From: Raphanus sativus
Taxonomy: Eukaryota > Streptophyta > Magnoliopsida > Brassicales > Brassicaceae
Length of the DNA: 64,000 nucleotides
Direction: 5' to 3'
NCBI RefSeq assembly: GCF_000801105.2
Contig: NC_079514.1
Coordinates: forward strand, 29,809,075-29,873,074
Under the pieces are notes generated by a model. It was not told the origin of the DNA. It saw nothing but the letters and a program-made list of their open reading frames with translations, and searched no databases. The number at the start of each line of letters is the position of its first letter. Within the stretch, counting starts at the first letter, position 1. A program made the translations under genes and the position numbers. This document shows positions 13,904 through 26,900 of the stretch, piece after piece.

Positions 13904-14825
13904 GAAAATTTTGTATTCAACATACAATTTTTTTTTACTTTTTCTATAAAAAACATATAATAAAAAAATATAATCAGTCACATTTTTTGCCACATGTTTT
14001 TTAATATATTCTTTTTTGCTAATTAGCAATGATTTAAAAGTGTTAAAGTTTCGATATTTGTTTATGTTGCAATAGGTTGCAGTTTAGTAACAAAAACATG
14101 CAACGTCTGTTATAGTTGTTATTTTGCAATAAAATTGTAATGAAATTGTAACAAATATTCATTATTGCAAAAATGTTGCAATAATCATAGCAAATTAATA
14201 ACGAAAATAAATGTTGCAATTTTTCTGTTGCAATTGAGCTATTTTCTTGTAGTGAGATAGGCAAACAATGTATTAATACATTAATTAACTTGTAATCATA
14301 TGTACCAACTATTGAAAATAAAATAAAATATTCACATTTCAAAACATAAAATAAATATTTTAATTTTATTTCACATACAAAATACCAAAAATAATACTTC
14401 AATTCATTTTTTTTGTAATAGCTGTAAGTTACGACATGTAAAAAAAAAGTAGAGTTAGATAAGTAAGTATAAGTATCTAAATATGTAATATAAATAATCA
14501 AATTAATTTTAAAATTCAAAATAAACCAAAGCAAAATAATTAGGAAGTCAATAATAAAATTAATATACTACAAAACTTATGTCTCAGTAAGATGCACTTT
14601 AAAGATTAATGTGTAAAGTTTTCGGTACAGTTTAGTGGTCCTTGTTGGCTATGTTAATATCTTTGGGGTTCCCGATTAAATATATAATTTAGATTGAAAA
14701 TTGTATCTCATTGAAATCTTTTTGGTCCTAATAAATGGAGAGCTAGCTGGTTATCTTAACAGAAAGAGAGGGCTTTGACAAGATTGCTCCCTTTCTCTTT
14801 ATTTTTTTCATATATGTATACATGT

Positions 14826-16575
14826 GCTATCTCGGTCACTCGATAAAGCAGGCAGTTGAAGGACACTTTAGATATCATCATTATTTTCAAGGTCTGAAAC
14901 TCACTTACCTATGTTTGCTGACGATGTATTTGTCTTCTCGGATGGGCAGAAATGATCCGTGGAAGGCATTCTTGTTGTTTGTATTGATTCTTAAGTTTCT
15001 CAGGCCTTCGTAAAAGCATAGAAGATCTACTTATTATATCGCTGGATTTAGGGAGACAATGAGTCAGTCAATCGTAGAGCAATTCTAATTCACATCTGGA
15101 TCTCTTCCGGTGTTATATCTCGGTCTGCCATTAATGAAAAACAAAATGTCAGTGAGGGATTATACACTTTTGGTTGAGAAAATTCGTTCACATATCATTT
15201 CATGGATCCATGCAACAGTTTTATCTTTTTCGGGAGGATTCAATTGATATGCTCAGTTATTCATAGTTTGATAAACTTTTAGATTTCAGCTTTTCGATTA
15301 GTAAAGAAATGTATTCACGAGATAGCTATTCTGTGTGCAGCATTTACTTGGTCAGGCTCGGAACTGAGCTCAAAGAATCCAAAGTGGCGCTAAAAGATTG
15401 TTGTAGGCCAAAGGAATGTGTTCACTTGCAAAAGCTACTACAGTCGTAGGCTTAAAACATGTCTGGAAACTCACATCCTCCAACTCATTTTTGTGGTTTC
15501 AACGGGTAAACATATACTTGATTAGGAAAGGCTCTTTCTGGATGGTGAAAGGGAGAACATCGCTGGGTTTCAAGTATCTGTTTTGGGATCATGTCTTCTT
15601 AGGACTATTAAGACGCTATTAAAGTGTCAAGATATAACAGCAGGATTTTCTAAAGTTGAGGTTCATGATGGGTCTACAACTTCTTTTGATTTGACGTATG
15701 GACGCCTTATGGAAGGTTGATTGATGTAATGATGTCCCAGGAAGTAGGAGATGCATAGACCTCGGTATTCAGCCACATGATAGGTGGAGAATGTAATCAC
15801 GAAGCACAGATTCCGACGGCACAGAATGAAGAAACTCAATAACGTTGAGCTACAGATTCAGTAAGTTAACGAGAGAGGGATAAAGGATACAGATGATGTA
15901 AAATTATGGCGAAAAGGAGAGAACATATATAAACCATGTTTCAGCTCAAAGATAACTTGGAATCTCCTGCATGCGACTGGACATACAGTAACTTTGAGTA
16001 AAGGAATATATATGGTTTGCCTGCAACACTTCAAAATACGCTTTCATGGATTGGCTTGCCACTCTAGATAGGCTTGCAACAGGTGACAAAGTCAGAAAAT
16101 GGAACATACAAATGTCTACCTTATGTGTGCTCTGTGATGCTCAAGTTGAAACCAGAGATTATCTTTTTTTCAGTGTAAGTACCCCGAAGCATGGAAGGGG
16201 TTGCCCCAGAGACTGCTTCACGCTCACTACACAAAGCAATGTACTAATATCTTGCAACTTCTTCACCAGTTTGGGGACAGTTCCAAGCTACACTGTATGC
16301 TGTCTGGCGGGAACGCAATCAAAGGAAGCACAGAAAAGCCCTGACACCAGCTGCACGTTTCAAGTAGTTGATAAGTGTATTCTAAATCGACTCTCATCTT
16401 TCTGTGGATTTATAGGATATGCCCATGAAGGAGGACTGTCAAAGTGGTTTGCTACAAATTAGGTTAATAGAGAAACATTGTATAAGTAGAATATGATCTC
16501 AGCAACAATGCAACATCTATTGTAAAAACATATTTATTGTTTGGATAAATTTAACATTCTTTCAAAAAAAAAAAA
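14826..16575 (+). pseudogene. 5'-truncated, degenerate LINE (reverse transcriptase remnant)
   Basis: Scattered frames read FRYHHYFQGLKLTYL, then the reverse-transcriptase active-site box FADDVFVFSDG near 14925, then YLGLPLMKNKMSVRDYTLL near 15120. Much further on comes the zf-RVT region (about 16046-16160: DWLATLDRLATGDKVRKWN, STLCVLCDAQVETRDYLFFS). The 3' end is an A-run at 16564-16575. Frames shift and stop many times, so it is long dead. 14258-14825 to its left is AT-rich without a gene. Confidence 0.75.
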
Positions 16576-16967
16576 TAGTTCATGATTTTTTTAAAATCAA
16601 TTTCTAACACATATTTTTCACGAAGTTCTAAAAAAAAATTCAATTAAGAAAACTTTGACATGTATTTTAAATATATCTATTACTAAGAAAATCATGACAT
16701 ATAGCAATCCTTCTACAGAAGTTAAATTTTAAGCCAATATCTGAAGTAAGTAAATAAAATAGCAGGTTTGCCTCCCAAAAAATAATAACAATAATTGATT
16801 TTTTAGATATACAATTTTGTGGAAAATACGAGAAAAAGATATATTATGTTCAAAACATAGTCGTTTGTATAAAGAAATAAAAATATCACTAGACACATAA
16901 AAGAGGAAAAAGCAACATGTGCATTGAGTATAACGGGTATATGAAGTTTATGGTTTCAAATGGTAAC

Positions 16968-17025
16968 AGCGGATTGAGCAATGCGGAACAAGCGGATTGA
17001 GCAATGCGGAACAAGCGGATTGGAT
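16968..17025. repeat. 23-bp tandem repeat, 2.5 copies
   Basis: The unit begins AGCGGATTGAGCAATGCGG and is repeated at 16968, 16991 and (partly) 17014 with no mismatch. Around it, 16580-17700 is AT-rich and shows no gene. Confidence 0.9.
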
Positions 17026-17710
17026 ATTGTGGTAGAATTTAACTGCATTTTGTAGAAGAGAAATGCATGATACATATCAATTGCGGTTCAAAACAAAGTA
17101 TTAATAGTGACATATAATGAATAGTATAACTATGTGATATATATAATATATTCATATTTTACAAACTAAAAAAATAAGTGATACTAATATAATTTTGATT
17201 TTAAAAATTAGTTTATATATCTGAAATATGAAATTTGATATAATATTAGTATTACCCCAGTGCTATGCACTGGTCATTAAAAGTTTAAAAATTTGATCAT
17301 TGTTTAACAAATTTGGTTATTGTTATAAACACCAAATTTATTATATTATATTATTTTAATTATTTTTCACATCATTGTTAAAGATATCATGTTAAAAACT
17401 TCAGCAATTACAAAATTAATTACAAAAAATGTTTAGCAATTTTCTTTTGAGTTAATACATGATTTTGACTAACACACTTTCACAACTTAAATGGTCACAA
17501 AATAATTTACAGCATTAAAGATTAATGCTCTAGTTTGTGAGGACTATAAAGCAAATTTTCAATTTAACTTGTGAATGTCAAACGTTTTGTATCTTACTTA
17601 CCTAATCCACGTTTTCAACCTTCGCCAAGTTTACTCTTCAACCAGCTTTGATTTCTCATATGTCTGCATCAAACTAAAATAATTTAAAAACTGAACAATA
17701 CAAATATTTA

Positions 17711-19090
17711 GAGAATTCGGCCAAAAAAATCATGAACTTTGCACGAATTGCCATAATAAATACGAACATATTGGCTGGCCAAAAAAACACCGAACTATAT
17801 TTGACTTTAAACTTTAATCAGTAAGTTATCGCTGACTCGCCAAATTAAATACACCGTTACAAAATGATTAAACGACGTTTGCAAAGATTGTTAAGTATAA
17901 CGACGTCGTTTTGAGATGGAATGAAACGACGTCGTTTTACCTATTTTTATCAACAAAAATATGTTGTTCGCGTGGATCAAACCTGAGAACTCATGGCCAA
18001 ATGACGAGGTTTCTTGCCACTAGACTACTGTCACTTTTAAGAATATCCATAACATGTTTTTTTATTGAGTATCAAACAAATCTCAAAAATCTAAATTCTT
18101 TTTTAAAAATTCCACAAAATCTTAAAAATTCAAGAAAATTCTGAAAAGTAAAATTAAAATTGAAATTACAAATAAGTTTTTTTTTAAAAAAATCAATACA
18201 TTAAAAATTTCAAAAAATCTAAAATAATTAAAAAAATGCAACGAATTAAATTTAATGATTAAAAACTTGAAACATATTTTTAAATAAATTAACATATGTA
18301 ATATAAAATAAAAATGATGTTTATCACTGTAGATTTTAGTATGAATAATGTATTTAAGATAAAATACACAAATGATAATTAAGATACAATAAACAAATGA
18401 TATTATCACAATTTGTTTTCTAAAATATGATAATAATTAAATGAAAAACGTTTGTAGTGTGATAAATATCAATTTTCTATTTTATCTCAAATATATTAAT
18501 TTATAAAAAAAAGTATGATTAATGTATTTAAGATAAAAAAAACTCAAATGATCTTAGATACATTAATTTTTATAAAAAAATTTAATGTTATGATTTTTTT
18601 TCTAAATATTTATAATTTCAATTTTAATTTTAATTTTAATTTTCAGAATTTTCTTGAATTTTTAAGTTTTTTGGAATTTTTTAAAAAAGAATTTAGATTT
18701 TTCGAGATTTGTTTGATACTCAATAAAAGAAAATATGTTATGGATATTCTTAAAAGTGACAGTAGTCTAGTGGCAAGAGACCTTGTCATTTGGCCATGAG
18801 TTCTCATGTTCGATCCATGCGAACAACAATTTTTTGATAATAAAAATAGGTAAAACGACGTCGTTTCATTCCATCTCAAAACGACGTCGTTTTACTTAAC
18901 GATCGTATTTAACGTTGATTAACCACCGTCTTAACTGTTAGTTAACGGTGTCTTAATCTGGTCGGTCAATCAAAGTTTCTTAATAAACTGATAAAAGTCA
19001 ACAAAAGTTCAGGCTTTTTTTGGCCAGCCTCAAGTCCATGTTTCTTTTGGCCATTCTTGGCATATTCAGTGTTTTTTTGGCCGAATTCTC
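17711..19090. mobile_element. long-TIR Mutator-like (MULE) non-autonomous element
   Basis: Ends GAGAATTCGGCCAAAAAAA and its inverse bound the element. Flanking copies of CAAATATTTA (17701-17710 and 19091-19100) are a perfect 10-bp target duplication, in the 9-11 bp range typical of MULEs. The arms are inverted repeats of roughly 480 bp; both encode the same chance reading frame in opposite directions. The centre is AT-rich. No transposase is present. Confidence 0.85.
18763..18816 (+). promoter_or_regulatory. tRNA-like RNA polymerase III A and B boxes within the MULE arm
   Basis: TAGTCTAGTGG (18763-18773) fits the A-box consensus TRGYNNARNNG, and GTTCGATCC (18808-18816) fits the B-box GWTCRANNC at tRNA-like spacing. 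The opposite arm (about 17965-18025, minus strand) has the same block with a damaged B box. It is probably a decayed tRNA-derived sequence now part of the inverted repeat. Transcription is not shown. Confidence 0.5.
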
Positions 19091-19654
19091 CAAATATTTA
19101 TGATATATGTATTTTTTAACTCTGATTTTGCAGGATAAGTTTTATATGAATTGACCACTCACCAAATGAATACCTGCAAACCTGGAAGCCCTGCAACAAA
19201 ATCCTCTCTCTCCAAACTCACTAACTCACTATAGCAATATCAATCTCTTCTAAAGAGATTCAAACTCGATCTCCACAATCCAAATGAGGCTTTGAAAGAG
19301 GTCCAAACTTCAAAGACTGCCTACGTACCACTTTCATCTAGAGCTTGTCGATTTGATATTTGAAGTACTAATCCTGGCCATAAATAAGAAAAGTTTCGAA
19401 TTGATGCAGACAAAAAAAGAAAGAAGATACAATGAATTTCATCGAGATGAAACTCTTCCAAATCAAAACTGAAAATTGAGGAGAGATGAAAACAAAATAA
19501 GAAAAAACAAAGCATACGTAAATTAGTAGATCAAAAAATTATATAGCAGAAGAAAACAGTTTAAGAACGTGACCGGTTAACTTTGTACATGGATCAGATA
19601 TTATGAGAAAATTTAGGTTATACATGCTGGAAATCAAGGATCTTTGACCGGGTG

Positions 19655-19740
19655 ATTATGGTCGAGTGGTAAAGAGGTAGAGCTGGGACGCTAACACGTT
19701 TCAGGTCGACTCACCTGCTGCGCGAAACTAAATCACAATT
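19655..19740 (+). repeat. tRNA-related (SINE-like) sequence
   Basis: TGGTCGAGTGG fits a pol III A box and GGTCGACTC, about 40 nt later, is close to a B box. The block has the flavour of tRNA-derived repeats common in Brassica. I could not define an end or a target duplication, and it does not fold as an intact tRNA by eye. Confidence 0.4.
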
Positions 19741-19744
19741 ATTC

Positions 19745-19898
19745 CTAGTTACCTTACATGGATATAGAACCATGCTTTAGGATCCATTTGAAATTTCGAG
19801 GAAGAGTCTATATGTGGGCTTTACCTCTCTTTGAGAATTAGTCTGAATCTCTCCATCATAATTAGTCTGAATCTCTCTATGGGTATGAGATACCTTAA

Positions 19899-19929
<31 letters not shown>

Positions 19930-21078
19930 TGTTCTTTTTTTCATGTGTCAAATTTTGATTCGTTATGTGACTTGTGCTTTAACATATAAGGAATTACTGA
20001 GGTTTATATAGCCACTTATTTTACTTTAAGAAATTATAGTTGCACTAGTTGTTTTTGAACAAAAATAAATTAAGATATCAGTTATACTAATTTAATTTAA
20101 ACAATTATTTTATTTTATTTATAAAATAATTTATATATCTAAAAAACTTTACAAATCATGTTCACATATTTTCTCATCTATAATAATGTATTGTCAAATT
20201 TTAAACTGTAGCTAGGTCTAGACACATTTATTCGGAACCAAACCAAACTAAATCGAAAAACGAGGTTCGGTTCGGATTTTAATCCTGTCAATTATACTAG
20301 TGGATCATATAATTAATAATATCATTACGAGACATATACAATATATTTTAAAAATTATTTATGAAGTTTTAAATTAATTTATGTAAATTGTAAGGATTAA
20401 TCAAAAGATAGCCTATACTAATTTATTTTTGTAAAATCTTACCATTTATTTATATTAAAGAATTCTATTAATTAAATATAATAATTCTTTTAAAGAAAAT
20501 CTTTCTAATCTATCAAAATGGTGTATTCTTAAGTATTACAGATGAAATTGAGTTAATATATTTATATAAAAAAATAAAATTTACTAAAATATTTAATCTG
20601 TAAAAGTCTAGTAAATAAATATATACAAAGCTATTTTACTTAATAAGTTAAACTAATTAAAAGTATTTTTCACTTATAAGAGAATTTTATTATTTGACAA
20701 AAAGATAATATTTATTGGTTATGCATATATTGTGAATATAATATAAAGTTCAGTGTGCTATTACTAAAATTTATATAGTCGATATCTTCAAATGTATTAG
20801 TTAACCAAAAGAGAGAATTTGTTTTTAAAGTTTATCTTGAATAGTAAAACAAAACACACTAGTTTACATGTGTTATCTTCTCATGTGCGTTTACCTATAG
20901 CGATCGTACCGCACTTAGAATCTTTTATTTATGTTTATAAAAAGTTAAATTAAATAAACATGCTAGTTTCTCACAGGATGGTAGAATTGTCGGCTGTAAA
21001 ATCGTTTTTGTAATATTCTCATCGTTGTAATAGTTTAATAAATCGATAATAATCGATTCAGACGTTAAAAAAAATAAA
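19745..21078. other. AT-rich intergenic DNA
   Basis: I see no gene here. A (TA)n run lies at about 19899-19921. Around 20230-20290 there is a short piece of the GGTTCGGTTCGGAT-type sequence that recurs in MULE-like elements elsewhere in the window. Confidence 0.5.
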
Positions 21079-21086
21079 CATGCTAG

Positions 21087-21320
21087 CAGGACCGGCCCGT
21101 TGGGGCGCCTAAAGCCTAAAAGTAACTTGGTCCACATACACAAAACATATTAATAAAGTGTATGGTGAAAGCTTCGAACTCAGGGTGAGAAAGATTTATG
21201 AAGTCTCTCAAAACAACTAAACCACAACTACTTTCGGAAAATTATCTACCCTTAATTGTATATATAATTTGTGGCGCCTAAAACTGGTGCTTTACCAAGT
21301 TTAGCCCAAAGCCGGCACTG
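21087..21320. mobile_element. hAT-type MITE, 234 bp
   Basis: The ends CAGGACCGGCCC and GCCGGCACTG (inverse CAGTGCCGGC) are imperfect inverted repeats of hAT type. They are flanked by a perfect 8-bp duplication CATGCTAG (21079-21086 and 21321-21328), the length hAT elements make. Confidence 0.88.
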
Positions 21321-21655
21321 CATGCTAGAGAGTTAAGTGAATGGATGCAATTATATGGTTCTGCATAGCACATAGCGGTGTACGTGGAACGCCCGATACA
21401 TTCATCACCTATGTATGAGAAATTACCCTTTAAATTTAGAGAAAGCTTTAAAGGGAGAGATCACATAGTAGAGTTAATGTGTTACATATTTTTTTGTCAA
21501 CGACCATGAGTTAAATATGTATTATAAAAATACATAATATGTATAAATATATATATATACAAATACAATACAGATATATACATGGATGTGTCAAAGAGTA
21601 TAATTTGTAAAAGTAGAGTAATAAGTAAGTGTAATAAAATGAGAAATTAGGCTTA

Positions 21656-22582
21656 GGCCTTGATTGGTAGAGCATTAGCATTAGCATTATGCTACACATT
21701 ATCCAATCAACATTTGTTTGAAAAGCATTTAGAAAAGCATTTACTAAATGCTAATGTTCTCTAAATGCTCTCTAGCAAATGTTCTCATATGAAACTTTTG
21801 GAAGAGCATTTGAAATTTACAATTTATAAATTAAAGAAATAAATATAATTAGTTCATTTATTTGATTTAATATTTCATAAAATTATTTTTATATCCAGAA
21901 AATAAAAATTTGATTTCTAAAATAAATTTACAATATAAATATTTTTTTAAATAGTATTTCACATTAAAAATATAATTTAATTATATAAATTATATTATAT
22001 TTTAAATGCAAAATATTATTTTTAAAATAAATATTTTAATTGTAAATTTTATTTTTTTAAAAATAAAATTTCGATAAAATTTCTATCTCTTTTATATATT
22101 AATATATAAATAAAAAGATATATATATATAATGATAATTTATTTATTCTTTTAATATATTCAAATTATTTTATATCCAAAAATAAATTTATGTTTTATTT
22201 ATTTTATTTAATAATATTGAAAATTATTTTATATCCAAAAATAAATTTATTTATTTTTAAAAAAATACATTCTAAAATAATAATATTTCACATTTAAAAT
22301 TTAATTTATGTTATTAATTAAGATTCATTATTTTTAATAACAAATATATTATTAATATATATATTATTAATATATATATGTATATATATATATAATTTAA
22401 TATATATAATTTCAAAATAATTATATTATAAACTAACTTTTATAAAAAACTTAAAATTGTATACTGCTACTGCTCTACCAATCATTTTATTAAAAGTTTT
22501 AATAAGAGCATACAGCTTCTACAGCATACTGCTTGTACAGCATACTAGTACTGCTTCTTCATCGGCTGTACCAATCAAGGCC
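21656..22582. mobile_element. PIF/Harbinger (Tourist)-type non-autonomous element
   Basis: The left end GGCCTTGATTGGTA is the exact inverse of the right end TACCAATCAAGGCC. Both are flanked by TTA (21653-21655 and 22583-22585), the 3-bp duplication of PIF/Harbinger elements. The 927-bp interior is very AT-rich and non-coding. Confidence 0.85.
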
Positions 22583-22599
22583 TTAAAAGCTGTAACAAA

Positions 22600-23720
22600 A
22601 AAAAAATTCATTAACTATCCAAACCATCTCATTTTCCTACTTTCTTCATAGCTCTCTCTCTACTTTTTTCAACAGATCTAATTTCCATTTTCTGGTTACT
22701 TGGCAATTAGGTTCTAATAAAATTTGAAGTAAATGATTTGAATAGAAATTAAGAGAATAAATAAATTGGAGTAAATTTTTACTCTATAAAGATGGAGAAA
22801 AGGTTTGTATTCTATAAATTCACAAAAATACAAAAACAATTACTTTGTCTCAACTTATGTATATTTTTATTGGTTTTATTCTAGCGCAACCCAGAGAAAT
22901 ATTTTTCCCACTCCATTATTTTACTTTAAAGGTTTGATTAGTAACATCCGGATCACATGCATTGCTATTCTAACAATAACAAAACATATAAATACATATG
23001 AATATGTAGTGATTTTGTTATTCTTAACTGCAGTCCAGTGTGCCTTGTAAACATTGAAAGCCTAAAAGTGTTTTACAATCACACATGTATGCAGTGTTTT
23101 AAAATCCGACTCGGATCCGCGGTCGAACCGACAAACTTAATTACCCAATATATAATTTGATTTGAGTTTTAAAAAACTCATTATTTAAAATCCAATAACC
23201 AAAACCGTTAAAACTTGGGATTCGCCTATTGGTTGAACCGATTGCTAACCCGATATTTAATATATTTGACTTAAATTGTTATATTTTGAGTATCTTAGCA
23301 TATATTCATGAATGTATAGATGAATAATAGAAGATATATTGGATGTGATGTTCCAATTTTGTTTAATTTAGCAATACAAATTTTAAATCAAACTAATTTT
23401 TGATCTAGATTAATAATTAAAAAGATGCATACAAAAGAATAAAAAAAATTAAGCATCAACGATTTGTATACGTCAATCTTTGCGAGAAAATATAATCATT
23501 TGTTTATTTTTCAGTTTGCTTTTTTATTGACGTATTATTAGAATCCTTTTGATTTTTTGTTTTTGGTTTATTTATTTAAATATCTAGAATTTTAATTTTG
23601 TATATATTTTATTATATATCAAATTTCTAATTTTTACAGTTCCATATATATCAAATCATCAACACATGGTTTGCTGCTGTCGACATAGTAATTCAGTACT
23701 CTAAGAAATAGTTTGGTTCA
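22600..23720. other. intergenic DNA with the left end of a TIR-like repeat
   Basis: AT-rich without a gene. At about 23091 a sequence starting AGTGTTTTAAAATCCGACTC looks like one end of a repeat. Its imperfect inverse (GGTTTAAAAACATT) lies just beyond the LINE at about 29825-29838, so the LINE at 23738-29810 may have landed inside this repeat. Confidence 0.35.
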
Positions 23721-23906
23721 CTGTTCGGGTCTGGTTTTTTTTTTTTCCATCTAAAGGATTTCATTGACTTGTTAAACAAGAAAGAGTACAAACTAAAACA
23801 TACAAGCTCCCACCATTCAACTACTCCTACCCTTGATCTCACAAATGATCAAGCACCTAAAAAACACAAGAAAACTAAGGGACTACACCTTTAAAATGGA
23901 GAAAGC

Positions 23907-26900
23907 TTAGAGGAACCGGCTTTCATTTACAAAGAGCTCAAATAGCCAAGAAGGGTGACCACACGCCACATAGGATTGGCTTCTGTTTTGTCTCGTCACA
24001 CTTTGCGCAATGAACGCCGCTCCTCTGTTTTCCTTCATTGATACTTGCTTTAGCTGAAAGTCATTCATCCTTGAGAGAAAGTTCCTCATTTCGTCCGCCT
24101 GAAACCTGAGCGCTGGCCATTGATGAGGTTTTTGGAATGCAAGGAACAGCTCTTTAAAATCCCCCGCAAAAATAATCCGTTCATATCTCATACTCGTCAT
24201 GCTCTCCAAAGCCCATAACAACGTCGTAAGTCTCGCATCTTCCAAAGAGTCAACCTCTGAAAAAGCTCTCTTACTATGGGTAAGTACAACTCCCCGATGA
24301 TTCCGAACCACCCATGCTCCTCCCAGAAGCTTCATATTTTTGTCCCATTCGAAGGAAATGTTACAAATCAACCACCCTTCAGCCGGAGGCACCCAACGTT
24401 TTTTCCTTTGCACTTGATTGTCTGTTACTTCTAGTGCCACTTCTCTGTCTACCTCATGCGCTAAGAACCAGTCATCGGCTTCCTCTTTTGCATTTGCCAA
24501 GATTTCTTTTGGAGTCCATCTCACTCCATTAAATATGAAGTCATTCCTACTCTTCCACAGAAACCAGATAATCCAAGGCCAAGCTCTGTTCTCCTTCCAG
24601 TCACCTCTTGGATGAGACTTAACATTCAGCAGATAATTAATGTTAGAAAATAGATGACCTTCCTGGAGATCAAACTCTGCTTGGAGGATGCCTGACAAAG
24701 CCCAAACATGTCTGGCCGCAGCGCATTGGAAGAGTACATGTTGCGTTGTCTCCCCATCTAATCCACATAGTTGACATCTACCATCCACTTTCATTCCTCT
24801 TCTTTCTAACAGATCAGCGACAGGGATCGCTTCGCTTAGAACCTTCCATAAGAATACTCTGATCTTAGGGATCGTCTGTATCTTCCAAACTCTGTCTTTC
24901 ACCGGGTTGACTGACGGTAGTGCAATGTCTTCTTTGTGATGTTCCTCTATCTTCCTTTCTCTGGCCAAACAATAGGCTGACTGAACCGATATAAGACCAT
25001 TTCTGTTCAGCCTCCAAGTGAAGGAATCATTCCTTGACACTACCGGTTGTGTTTCCTTGATCAACAACACATCTCCAGGCACAAAGATTTCCTGTAAAGC
25101 TTGTACATTCCATTTACATGTGGTGCCGTCAATGAGATCACTCACTTTCAAGTTGACATCAAACGTATTGTTTTTTATCCAAGGAGTTCTCATTCCAACC
25201 TCAGGATCGTGAAGCCACTTATCAATCCATACCCTTGTATTGAGTCCATTTCCAATCTGCCATTTCAATCCTTTTTGTAAGATCTCTCTACCAAATAAGA
25301 TGCTTCTCCACACATAGGAAGGACGATTCCCCATCGAAGCTTGCAAGAAGTCTGAGTGAGGATAGTACCTACTTTTAATGAACCTAGCCATCAAACTCTC
25401 AGGTTGATTAATGAGTTTCCACCCTTGCTTTGCTAACAACGCCTGATTAAAGCACCCAAGGTCCTTAAAACCCATTCCTCCAAGCACCTTTGGAAGGCAC
25501 ATCTTGTCCCACGAGACCCAGTGGATCTTCTTCACATGCGACTGAGAACTCCACCAGGAATTAGCCATCATACTAGAAAGACTCTTGAGTACAGCCTTTG
25601 GAAATCTAAAACATGACATAGGGAAAACCGGAAGAGCAGAGGCCGTAGTTTTCAGAAGTATCTCTTTCCCACCTTGAGACAGTTTTCGAAGATACCAACT
25701 CTCGAGTCTGGCTTGCGTTTTCTCTTTGAGATAAGAGAACTTACTAATTTTCGAACCGGCAAAGCTCTCCGGTAATCCCAAATATCTACTTGTTCCTCCC
25801 TCATTGAAGATGCCCATTATGCTCTGTATTTCTTTTTTAGCCTCATTTAGGACCAAGTTTCCAAAAGTGATCGCCGATTTTTGATAGTTGATACACTGTC
25901 CCGTCGCTTGACTATAGAAGTCCAAAATCCGTTTTAGATTTCGACACTGATCTGCTGTAGCTTGACAGAGGAACAGACTGTCGTCTGCGAAGAACAAGTG
26001 ATGTATGGATGGACCGGAAACATCGAAACTCATGCCTTTCAATAACCCATTTCTCTCTGCAACGTTCAGAAGATGTGACAAGCCTTCCGTGCAGAGTACA
26101 AAGAGAAAGGGTGATAATGGATCCCCTTGTCTTATACCTTTGCTAGGTGAAATGAGACCATACGGTTGATCATTCATTAGTACTGCGAAAGACAGAGGAG
26201 ACACACATCATGATCCAGCGAACCCATTGCTCATCGAATCCTAGAGCTCTGAGTAACTCCTCCAAATAGCTCCACTCCACTCGATCATAGGCCTTCGACA
26301 TGTCGGTCTTGATCACCATACTGTCAGTAGCGATCACCTTATGAGTTTTGAGAGCATGTACAGCTTCCTGTGCGATGATGACGTTGTCTTGTATTAGTCT
26401 GTCCGATATGAATGCAGATTGGTTGACTGAGACAATTTGGCTGAGAAAAGGCTGTAGCCGCTTCACTAAAATCGTGGATACTGTTTTATACAAAACAGAG
26501 CATAGACTTATGGGTCTAAGATCTGTCATGTTTTCAGGATTTGGGATTTTAGGAAGCAAACACAAATATGTGAAATTCCAGTCAGCCAGGAGTTTTCCTG
26601 TCACAAAAACTTCCTGCACTTCCTTTGTAACCTCGTCTCCAATTGTTGGCCAAAACTTTTGGAAAAATTCCCCGGTCATACCGTCAGGTCCTGGAGCACT
26701 GTCTGCTTTGATAGAGAAGATTGCCTCTTTCACTTCTTCTCTAGTGATCTTCGCTGTCAAGCATTTGTTCATAGAAGGAGTCACCTTCACAATCATACTC
26801 TGAAAGACTGGTTGATACAAAGCAGGATTAGAAGTAGTGAATAACTCAGTGAAGTATTCAACCGCCACCTCTGCCTTTGCTGCATCCGACCACTGATCTT

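Noticed and set aside
14043..14534. 163-codon minus-strand open frame at the CACTA right end
   Set aside because: Made of Ile/Tyr/Asn/Phe codons from AT-rich DNA and it crosses the element's terminus and flank.
16968..17025. 23-bp repeats considered as a CRISPR-like array
   Set aside because: The units are directly adjacent with no spacers, and this is a plant nuclear genome.
17250..17275. Hairpin CCAGTGCTATGCACTGG as a possible Helitron 3' end (minus strand, CTAA followed by T)
   Set aside because: No matching 5' end could be found, and the CTAA terminus is weak evidence by itself.
19655..19740. Considered a functional tRNA gene
   Set aside because: The B box deviates from consensus, and no cloverleaf with a matching acceptor stem was visible.
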